DNA of 20,574 nucleotides from VRUE01 sp963837695 (lineage in GTDB: Bacteria; Actinomycetota; Thermoleophilia; Solirubrobacterales; 70-9). Position 1 is the first letter of the stretch; each line of letters starts with the position of its first letter. Location: the NCBI GenBank assembly GCA_963837695.1, contig CAWINZ010000002.1:1-20574 (forward strand). Direction: 5' to 3'. The notes beneath the pieces were generated by a model. It had not been told where the DNA came from, did not search any database, and saw only the letters and a list, made by a program, of their open reading frames with translations. This document shows, in pieces, positions 1-6,600 of the stretch. The translations under genes and the position numbers were made by a program.

Positions 1-18
1 AGATAGGGGCTGTCGCTT

Positions 19-1122
19 ATGTACTTCGATCTGACCGATGAGCAGCAGGCGATCAAGTCGACCGCGCGCGAGTTCCTCGCCGCCCGCTACAAATCGGAGC
101 GAATCCGCGCCCTGGTCGAGAGCGAGCACGGCTTCGAGCAGGCCGATTGGGTGGAGATGGCCGAGCTCGGCTGGCCCGGCCTGGCGCTGCCCGAGGAGTG
201 GGGCGGGCAGGGGCTCGGAATCGTCGACCTCGCCGTCCTCTTTGAGGAGATGGGATACGCGCTCGCGCCCTCACCTCTGCTCTCGACCACCGTGACCGCG
301 CTGGCACTCGCCACGAACGGGACCGACGACCAGCGTGAGCGCTGGCTGCGGCCGATGGCGAGCGGCGAGGCGCGCGGCACGCTCGCTCTCTTCGAGGCCG
401 GCGGCAGCGCCGCAATCGGCTATTTCGGCATGGAGCCGAAGGAAGACGGCGATGGCCTGATCCTCGATGGCGAGAAGGTCCTGGTCATGGATGCCGCGAG
501 CGCCGACTTCCTCCTCGTCGCCACCGCCGACGGGCGCAGACACATCGTCGAGCGCGAGGCCGACGGCGTCACCGTCACCGCCGAGAAATCGATCGACCCC
601 ACCCGCCGCCTCTACTCGGTGCGCTTCGACGGCGTCCGCGTCGGCCCCGAGGCGACGCTGGCCGGCGCCCAGGCCGATTACCTGCCGGTGCTCTGGCGGA
701 TCTGCACGGCAATCGCCGCCGAGTCGACCGGGGTCGCCCAGCGGACGATGGAGATGGCTGTCGAGTACGCCAAAGACCGCCAGCAGTTCGGCCGCCCGAT
801 CGGCGCCTACCAGGCGGTCTCCCACCGCTGCGCGCAGATGCTGCTCGAGACCGAGAACTCGCGCTCCGCCGTCTACGGCGCCGCCTGGGCCGCCGACGCC
901 GAGCCCGACGCGTTGCCGCTCGCCGCGTCGATGGCCAAGGCCTACGCCTCGGACGCCGGCTGGCGCGTTCCTGATGCCTCGATCCAGGTGCACGGTGGGA
1001 TCGGCTTCACCTGGGAGCACGACCTCCACTTCTTCCTCAAGCGCGGCAAAGCCAACGCGGCGACGTTCGGCGACGCCCGCTGGCACCGCGAGCGCGTCGC
1101 CGATCTCGTCCTCGCCGCTTGA
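19..1122 (+). CDS. Acyl-CoA dehydrogenase family protein
   Basis: FAD-dependent enzyme that would introduce the alpha-beta double bond into an acyl-CoA thioester; the substrate cannot be told from sequence. The 367-residue protein has the usual three-part fold: an N-terminal helical domain (residues 1-115, opening FDLTDEQQAIKSTAREFL), a middle beta domain, and a C-terminal helical domain. The C-terminal domain carries the family signatures RQQFGRPIGAYQAVSH (254-269) and QVHGGIGFTWEHDLHFFLKR (323-342), so it belongs to the GGIGFTWEHD type rather than the YxGTAE type. A GGGG stretch nine bases before the ATG may serve as ribosome site. The stop overlaps the TTG start of the next gene (TTGA), so the two are almost certainly co-translated as part of a catabolic operon that begins upstream of the window. 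Confidence 0.93.
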   Translation: MYFDLTDEQQAIKSTAREFLAARYKSERIRALVESEHGFEQADWVEMAELGWPGLALPEEWGGQGLGIVDLAVLFEEMGYALAPSPLLSTTVTALALATNGTDDQRERWLRPMASGEARGTLALFEAGGSAAIGYFGMEPKEDGDGLILDGEKVLVMDAASADFLLVATADGRRHIVEREADGVTVTAEKSIDPTRRLYSVRFDGVRVGPEATLAGAQADYLPVLWRICTAIAAESTGVAQRTMEMAVEYAKDRQQFGRPIGAYQAVSHRCAQMLLETENSRSAVYGAAWAADAEPDALPLAASMAKAYASDAGWRVPDASIQVHGGIGFTWEHDLHFFLKRGKANAATFGDARWHRERVADLVLAA

Positions 1123-2147
1123 GCGCGCTCGATCGCATCTCGGTCGCTGCGATTGGCACCACTGTCGCCGACCTCGAGGCCGAGGCAAACCGCGCCGAGG
1201 CCGCCGGGGTCGAGTGCGTCTGGGCGCCGGAGCTGTTTCGGTCCTCGGTCACCCAGGCCGCCTACCTGGCCGGTCGCACGGAGAAGATCGGCGTCGCCAC
1301 GGGGATCGCCTGGGCCTTCACCCGCAGCCCCTTCATCGTCGCGATCAGCGCCCTGGACATCGACGAGATGTCGGGCGGGCGCTTCCGCCTCGGCCTCGGC
1401 TCCGGCGTCAAACGGCTCAACGAAACCTGGCACAACGCCGAGTACGGCAAGCCGGCACCGCACCTGCGCGAGGCGATCGAGGCGACTCGGCTGATCATGC
1501 AGCAGGCCGGCGTGGGCGAGCCGATCCGCTACGAGGGCGACTACTACGACATCGACATCAAGGGCTGGGTCCGGCCGCACCCGGCGCCGCGCGAGTCGGT
1601 GCCCATCTACACCGCCGGCGTGCAGGGGGGAATGTGCCGGATGGCCGGCGATGTCGCCGACGGCCTGATCGGCCACCCGATCCAGAGCCTGCGCTGGATC
1701 GACGAGGTCGTCGTCTCCTCCTTCGAGGAGGGGCTGCAGCGCTCCGGCCGCGAGCGCAAGGACTTCGACTACCTGCCGACCGTCTGCTGCGCAATCGACG
1801 ACGACGAGGCGAAGGCGATCGATATGGCCCGCCGCACGATCTCCTTCTACGCCACGGTCAAGACCTACATGCCGCTCTGGGAGCTGCACGGCTTCGCCGA
1901 CAACGCCGTCGCGGCCGGCGACGCCTTCCGCCGCGGCGACTTGCCGGGGGTTCCTGCCGCGATCAGCGACGAGATGGTCGAGACCTACTGCGCCGCCGGC
2001 CCGCTCGACAAGGTCCGCGCCCGGGTCGAAGCGACGGGCGAGCGCGCCGACGGTCTCTTCCTCACCCCGCCGACCTACTTCATCTCCCCCGAGGAGCTGA
2101 GCGAGTATCAGAACCGCCTGATCGACGCCTTCGGTCCGGGGGCTTGA
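1119..2147 (+). CDS. LLM class (luciferase-like, probably F420-dependent) oxidoreductase
   Basis: Luciferase-like TIM-barrel oxidoreductase of 342 residues, a normal length for the family. In actinobacteria such proteins usually use reduced coenzyme F420 (sometimes FMN) for hydride transfer or monooxygenation; the substrate is unknown. Seen: the N-terminal strand-helix with EANRAEAAGVECVWAPEL (22-39), the TEKIGVATGI strand (54-63), and ALDIDEMSGGRFRLGLGSGV (78-97), which is typical of the family's cofactor-side loop. The start is TTG inside the previous gene's stop (TTGA overlap); no better start is present. Pairing with an acyl-CoA dehydrogenase suggests a role in degrading a lipid-like or terpenoid-like compound, which is inference. 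The gene ends a few bases before the convergent toxin gene. Confidence 0.9.
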   Translation: MSALDRISVAAIGTTVADLEAEANRAEAAGVECVWAPELFRSSVTQAAYLAGRTEKIGVATGIAWAFTRSPFIVAISALDIDEMSGGRFRLGLGSGVKRLNETWHNAEYGKPAPHLREAIEATRLIMQQAGVGEPIRYEGDYYDIDIKGWVRPHPAPRESVPIYTAGVQGGMCRMAGDVADGLIGHPIQSLRWIDEVVVSSFEEGLQRSGRERKDFDYLPTVCCAIDDDEAKAIDMARRTISFYATVKTYMPLWELHGFADNAVAAGDAFRRGDLPGVPAAISDEMVETYCAAGPLDKVRARVEATGERADGLFLTPPTYFISPEELSEYQNRLIDAFGPGA

Positions 2148-2151
2148 ACAT

Positions 2152-2469
2152 CTAGCCCAAGTCGAGGACCAGTTCGAGGCCCTCGTCGACGGCGTCAAGC
2201 TCGTCAATGCTCAGATGGGCTACCCGATCGCCGATCGCCCGGCCGTCCACGGCTCCGACCATCTCGCACATGACCCGCGTGGGCTCATCCCCAATGACTA
2301 CCTCCGGATGGATGCGTGCCGGTTGGATTGACGTCGAGGTGGGACAGATGACGACCGTGGAGAGGTTGAGCACCGCGTCGGCCTGGACCACCACTGCGTA
2401 TCGGGGGCCGTGTTGGACTCGACCACGGCCCCTCGGCAGTTTGACCGCGCAGACATCACCACGGACCAC
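2152..2469 (-). CDS. PemK/MazF-family toxin (probable endoribonuclease)
   Basis: A 105-residue protein with the MazF/PemK beta-barrel pattern. The N-terminal RGDVCAVKLPRGRG (3-16) matches the 'RGDIwlvdl' opening strand, and GPRYAVVVQ (21-29) matches the conserved 'RPvvVlq' segment. These are followed by LSTVVICPTS (36-45) and a C-terminal helix. Known members cleave mRNA at short motifs and are neutralised by the partner antitoxin. The likely start is GTG at 2469, overlapping the end of the upstream antitoxin gene by 14 bases, which is the usual antitoxin-first arrangement. Target sequence and activity cannot be judged from here. Confidence 0.85.
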   Translation of the reverse strand: MVRGDVCAVKLPRGRGRVQHGPRYAVVVQADAVLNLSTVVICPTSTSIQPARIHPEVVIGDEPTRVMCEMVGAVDGRAIGDRVAHLSIDELDAVDEGLELVLDLG

Positions 2470-2707
2470 GCAGATCCTCCATCATCGCGGTCACCTCGCG
2501 AGCCTCACTGACGTAACCAGGGTCCTCCATCAGCCTGCGAGTTTCGGCCGCGAGGCCCGACCGGCGCCGGTCTCGTTCGGCTGCCTCGGCTATCGCTCGC
2601 CTTGCCGCCTCGGCGCGCGTGATCCCGCGCCGCCGAGCGAGTTCGTCCAGGGCTTTTATTCCTTCCGAGCCCAGGCGTAGAGAAAGCGGATGCGGGGCCG
2701 AAGCCAT
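2456..2707 (-). CDS. Ribbon-helix-helix type antitoxin
   Basis: An 83-residue protein. It has a short N-terminal strand, PLSLRLGSEGIKALDELARR (7-26), followed by the helix-turn-helix-like RGITRAEAARRAIAEAAERD (27-46). This is the CopG/MetJ ribbon-helix-helix pattern. The C-terminal tail (47-83, ending MMEDLRGPW) is charged and would be the toxin-binding part. It sits immediately upstream of, and overlaps, the PemK-like toxin gene, so it is the antitoxin and probably the autorepressor. No Shine-Dalgarno sequence precedes the ATG. A TACGAT hexamer lies 8 bases upstream on the coding strand, which fits a leaderless transcript. Confidence 0.83.
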   Translation of the reverse strand: MASAPHPLSLRLGSEGIKALDELARRRGITRAEAARRAIAEAAERDRRRSGLAAETRRLMEDPGYVSEAREVTAMMEDLRGPW

Positions 2708-2715
2708 GCAATGAT

Positions 2716-2736
2716 CGTAGCGTGTTTCGCACTACG
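2716..2736. promoter_or_regulatory. Candidate operator and -10 region of the toxin-antitoxin operon
   Basis: A 21-bp imperfect palindrome, CGTAG-11-CTACG. It overlaps the TACGAT hexamer (minus strand, 2714-2719) that would be the -10 box of the antitoxin gene. It lies in the divergent gap between the antitoxin and the MGMT-like gene. A dimeric ribbon-helix-helix autorepressor is expected to bind such a site. This is inferred from position and symmetry only. Confidence 0.35.
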
Positions 2737-2756
2737 TTCAGACAAAGCTCCGGCCA

Positions 2757-3032
2757 TTGAGCATGCAGCCATCCCGCGAACTCGAAGTGCTCGCGCGGGT
2801 TCGCGAGATCCCTCAGGGATACGTGCGGACCTACGGCGACGTCTCGCCGGGCGCGCCGCGCTTCGCCGGCGCGGTCCTGTTCGAGTGCGACGAGCCGGAC
2901 CTGCCCTGGTGGCGTGTCGTCCGCGCCGACGGCTCGCTTGCCAAGGGCGATCGGCAGCGAGTGCGTCTGATCGCCGAGGGCGTGCCGTTTCGCGGCGAGC
3001 GGGTGGACATGCGGGCCGCGAGGCTGCCGTGA
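2757..3032 (+). CDS. MGMT/alkyltransferase-like (ATL) family protein without the active-site cysteine
   Basis: A 91-residue protein related to the C-terminal DNA-binding domain of O6-alkylguanine-DNA alkyltransferase. LEVLARVREIPQGYVRTYGD (about 9-28) is the conserved winged-helix start. PWWRVVRADGSLAKG stands where active enzymes have PCHRVI followed by a glycine-rich loop, so the alkyl-acceptor cysteine is replaced and the protein cannot be a suicidal alkyltransferase. Known ATL proteins bind alkylated bases and flag them for nucleotide excision repair. The segment between YGD and PWW is short, so the usual arginine-finger helix is partly missing. The start may be TTG 2757 or ATG 2763. The gene ends 2 bp before the convergent patatin gene. 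Confidence 0.72.
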   Translation: MSMQPSRELEVLARVREIPQGYVRTYGDVSPGAPRFAGAVLFECDEPDLPWWRVVRADGSLAKGDRQRVRLIAEGVPFRGERVDMRAARLP

Positions 3033-3034
3033 CC

Positions 3035-4798
3035 TCAGCCCTCCAGGCGTCGAGTCGTGGCCACTGAGATATTGGCCCAGAGCCAGAGGAACGGCGAGGC
3101 GAGCACCAAAAGGACGGCCGTCGCCAGCTCGAGCGGGATGCGGATCAAGGGCGAGGGAGGGTCCAACGCGTAGGCGGCGAGCAGCCCGATGGCCGCAATG
3201 GACCCCGTCAGCACCGGCCAGACCCGCCAGTGGCTCGCGAGGGCGTCGGAGATCCAGTCCCAGGCGAAGCCGATGCCGAAGGCGAGGGCGACGGTCGTGA
3301 GGATGGCGGCCATCACTCCGAGTTCCGGCCGCAGGGCGAAGAGGCGGAAGAACCGCTGCTTGCCGGCCTTCAGTCGGTGCAGGGTGCCGACGTCACCGTC
3401 GTGGATCCCGGCGACGAGCTGCTCGTCCTTGCCGAACTGCCATTTCGTGTGATCCGCCGGAAGCGGGTCGCCATCCCCGAGTGCCTCGAATCCCCTGCGC
3501 TCGAGCTCGAAATTGCTCATCAGGTAGCCGTCGAGCGCCAGCGAGAAGGCCTCGAAGTCGCTGAAGTAGTCGAGGTCGGTGCGGATTCGCGAGAGCGCCC
3601 ACTGGACATCGGGATCGACGTCGAAGTCGGTGGTGTCGCAGTCGCCTCGCGGCAGGTCCGCCGGTTCGGACAGCGATCCGTCGGGCTCGAACGCCTTGGC
3701 GTCAAGGCCCTTGCGAAGGTGCATCAGGGCGTGCGGCCGGTCCGCGTCCGCCAGGGCATCGACCAACTGCTCATCGCGGATCCGGTCGCCCTCGATGCTC
3801 GCCGAGCGGCCGAGCACGCCCGGGATCCTCGCCGAGGGCTTCGCCTTGTCTTCCATCTGGCCCGACGCATCGCTGACGATCAGGTGGGTGCATTTCTTGT
3901 CGAACAGGCCTTGGACCCCCTGGTTGTCCTGCACGCCGCCGTCGACCAGCTGGACCCTGATCCCGCCATACATGTTGCTGATCGCCAGCGGCTGGAAGAC
4001 ACCGGGCACGCAGGCGGAGGCGGCGACGGCGAGGGCAAGGGGAAAGTCCTGCTGCTTGGGCGGGAGGCCGCTATCTTCGGGCCGGGGCTTGAAATAGCCC
4101 GGTTTCAGCCACGTGTTCTTGTCGACCTCTTTGACGATCTGGTCGCGCAGTGGGTCCTCGGGCATCGACTCGCCGATACGAATCGCCTCGAAACGCCAGT
4201 TGTGCCCGGAGTTGAGCGAGGTCGCGTTGATCAGCAGCGCCGGGACTTTTGCATCCCGAGTCCCGTTGTCCTCCGGGAATTCGAAACCGGGATCTCCGGC
4301 GGGCTCGACCAGGAGCTCCTGCATTTCCACCTGGGTGTCCCGGTTCCATTTACGGCCGGGCCGGGCCGCCTCCCATGCCTGCTTGTAGAGGTGGCGGTCG
4401 TAGAGGTCGCCGATGCGGTCGCTGCGCGAGTAGTTTGGGCATGCCATCGCGACGTTCTTGCCGAGGTTGAGGAAGACCCGCGCCCGGATGTTCTTTTGGA
4501 CCGCCTGGCGCAGCAACCGCTCGACCTTGCCGACGAGGTCGACATAGTCGCTGTTGACGATCTCGCCGTCGGGTTTTGTCTGGAGCAGGCGCTGCAGGCG
4601 CAGGTAGTAGGCGGCGCCGACGATCGAGCCGCCTGAGACCGTGGAGATGACCTCGACCTTGGGCAGAAGCCCGATCTCGGCCAGCCGGGCGAGGACCCCG
4701 ACGTGGAAAAACGCGGCCCGGAAGCCGCCACCCGACAAGGCGAGCCCGATTCGCTCCTTCGGCCCGCTGGAGGGCAGGATCTTGCTCAAAGGCGACAC
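3035..4798 (-). CDS. Patatin-like phospholipase with C-terminal transmembrane segments
   Basis: A 587-residue protein. The N-terminal part is a patatin-type lipid acyl hydrolase. It has the oxyanion loop SGGGFRAA (22-29), the nucleophile elbow STVSGGS (52-58; Ser55, with Thr instead of the first Gly of GxSxG), and the catalytic-dyad Asp in VDGGVQDNQG (285-294). A mixed alpha/beta region follows to about residue 480. The last 100 residues contain three hydrophobic helices (about 493-516, 526-545, 554-576), so the enzyme is probably held in the inner membrane and acts on phospholipid or another acyl ester. The start is GTG at 4798. A small same-strand gene ends 40 bp upstream. The protein is long for a bacterial patatin because of the middle and membrane parts. 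Confidence 0.87.
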   Translation of the reverse strand: MSPLSKILPSSGPKERIGLALSGGGFRAAFFHVGVLARLAEIGLLPKVEVISTVSGGSIVGAAYYLRLQRLLQTKPDGEIVNSDYVDLVGKVERLLRQAVQKNIRARVFLNLGKNVAMACPNYSRSDRIGDLYDRHLYKQAWEAARPGRKWNRDTQVEMQELLVEPAGDPGFEFPEDNGTRDAKVPALLINATSLNSGHNWRFEAIRIGESMPEDPLRDQIVKEVDKNTWLKPGYFKPRPEDSGLPPKQQDFPLALAVAASACVPGVFQPLAISNMYGGIRVQLVDGGVQDNQGVQGLFDKKCTHLIVSDASGQMEDKAKPSARIPGVLGRSASIEGDRIRDEQLVDALADADRPHALMHLRKGLDAKAFEPDGSLSEPADLPRGDCDTTDFDVDPDVQWALSRIRTDLDYFSDFEAFSLALDGYLMSNFELERRGFEALGDGDPLPADHTKWQFGKDEQLVAGIHDGDVGTLHRLKAGKQRFFRLFALRPELGVMAAILTTVALAFGIGFAWDWISDALASHWRVWPVLTGSIAAIGLLAAYALDPPSPLIRIPLELATAVLLVLASPFLWLWANISVATTRRLEG

Positions 4799-4838
4799 TT
4801 TGCCACCAGACTAGTTGACTGCTAAAAGTCGCGCCCAG

Positions 4839-5045
4839 TTACTCGTCGCGCGGCGTGATACGGAAGACCGAGACGACCTCGGCCTGGTGCGCCTCGGGGT
4901 GGGCCACGTAGGCGCTGGGGCCGCCGCCGAACCAGCCGGAGGCTTCGTTGTTGCCGACGAAGATCCCGGGGTGGTGCTTGCCGTCCCCGTCCTCGACCCA
5001 GACCTTGTCGCCCTCCTTGAACCCGCGCTCGATCGCCTCGCTCAT
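4839..5045 (-). CDS. Small conserved-looking hypothetical protein (SH3-like barrel suspected)
   Basis: A 68-residue acidic protein. It begins MSEAIERGFKEGDKVWVEDG, then has GIFVGNNEASGWFGGGPSAY and ends RITPRDE. The 'EGDKVWVEDGDGKHHPGIFVG' pattern, with alternating hydrophobic residues and glycines, resembles small SH3/KOW/Tudor-type barrels, but I do not recognise the family. An ATG 12 bases further upstream (5057) is an alternative start. A longer reading frame continues upstream in this frame but is only the shadow of the secreted-protein gene that precedes it. It lies 26 bp downstream of that gene and 40 bp upstream of the patatin gene on the same strand, so the three may be co-transcribed. 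Confidence 0.6.
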   Translation of the reverse strand: MSEAIERGFKEGDKVWVEDGDGKHHPGIFVGNNEASGWFGGGPSAYVAHPEAHQAEVVSVFRITPRDE

Positions 5046-5071
5046 CGCCGCCAGCATAGACGCTCGTTTAT

Positions 5072-5596
5072 CTACGGGCAGACCACGATCAGGTGAAAGT
5101 CGGCGTCCTCCGGGTCGCCCTTGCCGTCCTTGGTGCGGACTTCGATCGCGTTCGCGTTGGCCGGCGAGGTGTTCGTCTGGGCGGTGCCGGCGCCTGGCGG
5201 CGTCGTGCCCGCGTTGTTGCGGCCCGCGACGTTCGCGCAGCCGCTGATGTTGACAGGGAGGGTCACGGTGACCGCGCCGCCTCCCTCGGCTGCGCCGATC
5301 CCTTCGTCGCTGGCTCGCGCCAGCGCCGCGTTGCCGGGACCAGCGGGGTTGTTGACCACGGCCCAGTAGGTGTGGGCGGCCCGCCGGGCCGCGGGCACGA
5401 TCCCGAGCTTGTTGGTGTTGATCTGGAAGCCGGTCAGCGTCTTCTGCTTCAACTTGCCCCCGCCGATCGTCTGCTTCTTGATCGCGCCGCCGTTGATGTT
5501 CTGGGCGGCGATCGCGGTGCCTCCCAGCGCCACGATCAGCGCAGTGATGGCGACGATCATCGCCGGTGACGGCGCCCATCTCTTCGAGTTCGGCAT
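5072..5596 (-). CDS. Secreted hypothetical protein with Solirubrobacterales-type N-terminus
   Basis: A 174-residue protein. Residues 1-31 form a basic then hydrophobic export segment (PSPAMIVAITALIVALGGTA) ending in an AxA-like site. It is followed by short lysine/glycine repeats (NINGGAIKKQTIGGGKLKQK, 34-53) of the kind seen in many small exported proteins of Solirubrobacterales. The rest (about 75-174) is Ala/Gly/Asn-rich and predicted beta, with two cysteines (in SGCANV and at VVCP near the C-terminus) that could form a disulphide. Function unknown. A purine-rich ribosome site (AAGGGA) precedes the ATG. It is first in a possible three-gene unit with the 68-residue protein and the patatin. 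Confidence 0.75.
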   Translation of the reverse strand: MPNSKRWAPSPAMIVAITALIVALGGTAIAAQNINGGAIKKQTIGGGKLKQKTLTGFQINTNKLGIVPAARRAAHTYWAVVNNPAGPGNAALARASDEGIGAAEGGGAVTVTLPVNISGCANVAGRNNAGTTPPGAGTAQTNTSPANANAIEVRTKDGKGDPEDADFHLIVVCP

Positions 5597-5683
5597 GGTT
5601 CCCTTTCCGCTGCGAATCGGGGGTCGTGCCGGTGCTCTACCCAGCTCGAGAGCGGTTAATCACAGGCACCATGCCCTGCGCGT

Positions 5684-6352
5684 TCAGGCGGGCAGTGCGG
5701 CGACGAAGCGCTCGAATGCGGCGATGTCGCTCACGGCGGGGCCGTGGCCGGGGAGGATCAGCGACGGATTGAGGTCGGCGAGCTTGCGGATCGAGCGGCG
5801 GTTCTCGGCCGGGTCGTAGGTGAAGATCCCGGGCGGCTCGGCGAGCTTCGGCCGGTAGGTCGCGTAGCTGAGGTTGCGGATCACGTCACCGCAGATCGCC
5901 ACCCGGTCGGACTCGCGGAAGAAGATCACCTCGCCGCGCGCGTGTCCGGGCGCGTGGACGACCCGGAAGCCGGCGACCTCGTCGCCCTCGTTCAGCACCC
6001 GCTCGACCTTGTAGGGCGGACCCTCCCAGACGGCCCGGATCACCCGGTTGACCAGATTGCCGCGGTGAGCCTCCTGTAGCCGCCTTCGCCCCTCCATCGC
6101 GTCGACGTCATCGGCATGGCAGGCGAGTGGGATTCCGCGTGCTTCGCAGACGTCCTTGGCGACACCCTGGTGGTCGGGATGGGCGTGGGTCAGCGCCACC
6201 ATCGCGATCTCATGGCCCTCGATCTCGGCGAAGACCCGGCGGCGGTCCCAGGTGCGGCCGGCATCGATCAGCACATTCTCGGCCAGGTAGATGTTTATGA
6301 CCGAGATCGGCAGCTCCTTGAGCCGCCAGACGCCCGGCGCGAGCTGCCTCAA
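5684..6352 (-). CDS. MBL-fold (metallo-beta-lactamase superfamily) metal-dependent hydrolase
   Basis: A 222-residue MBL-fold hydrolase with an intact dinuclear metal site: THAHPDH (55-61, the HxHxDH motif), HAPGH (133-137), GDVI (155-158, bridging Asp156) and PGHG (201-204, His203). General family reactions are hydrolysis of thioesters, lactones, phosphoesters or beta-lactams. The substrate cannot be assigned, although the compact size and the HAPGHARGEV segment resemble the glyoxalase II-like branch. The start is TTG at 6352, overlapping the stop of the preceding gene (TTGA). It is therefore the third gene of a translationally coupled trio running from 7910 to 5684. Confidence 0.88.
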   Translation of the reverse strand: MRQLAPGVWRLKELPISVINIYLAENVLIDAGRTWDRRRVFAEIEGHEIAMVALTHAHPDHQGVAKDVCEARGIPLACHADDVDAMEGRRRLQEAHRGNLVNRVIRAVWEGPPYKVERVLNEGDEVAGFRVVHAPGHARGEVIFFRESDRVAICGDVIRNLSYATYRPKLAEPPGIFTYDPAENRRSIRKLADLNPSLILPGHGPAVSDIAAFERFVAALPA

Positions 6353-6600
6353 TGGCGGCCGATTCCCATCGTCCCGCGCGGGTCGCCGCTGTGCTCGGCG
6401 AGATCCTCCAGCGCGGCGATCTTTCGCTCGCCTTCTGCCCGCGCCGGATGGCCGGCCGGCAGCGGCTCGATCAGACGCCGGATGCGGTTGCGGACCTGCA
6501 GCGCGAAGTGCGGGGTGGAGGCGCCGGCGAGGGCGCGGATGTCCTCGGGGCTGACCTCATGCGCCCCGCCCAGCAGCTCGGGGCTCTCGGCCTCGCTCAT
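6349..6600 (-). CDS. Small hypothetical protein in the MBL-hydrolase operon
   Basis: An 83-residue soluble protein, unrecognised. It starts MSEAESPELLGGAHEVSPED and has a central basic helix HFALQVRNRIRRLIEPL (31-47) followed by HPARAEGERKIAALEDLAEH. It looks all-helical and charged, with no cysteines or export signal. Its ATG overlaps the stop of the upstream membrane protein gene (ATGA) and its stop overlaps the TTG of the MBL hydrolase gene. Such double coupling strongly supports that it is a real gene and suggests a structural or regulatory partner of the hydrolase; the partnership is inference. Confidence 0.7.
   Translation of the reverse strand: MSEAESPELLGGAHEVSPEDIRALAGASTPHFALQVRNRIRRLIEPLPAGHPARAEGERKIAALEDLAEHSGDPRGTMGIGRH

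Noticed and set aside
467..2155. A 562-residue open frame across the first two genes
   Set aside because: Arg/Pro/Ser-rich composition typical of an out-of-frame reading of high-GC coding DNA, and it overlaps two well-supported genes.
3035..4798. CBASS-type phospholipase effector
   Set aside because: No cyclic-nucleotide synthase or other CBASS gene is nearby, and the C-terminal membrane bundle is unlike CapV effectors.
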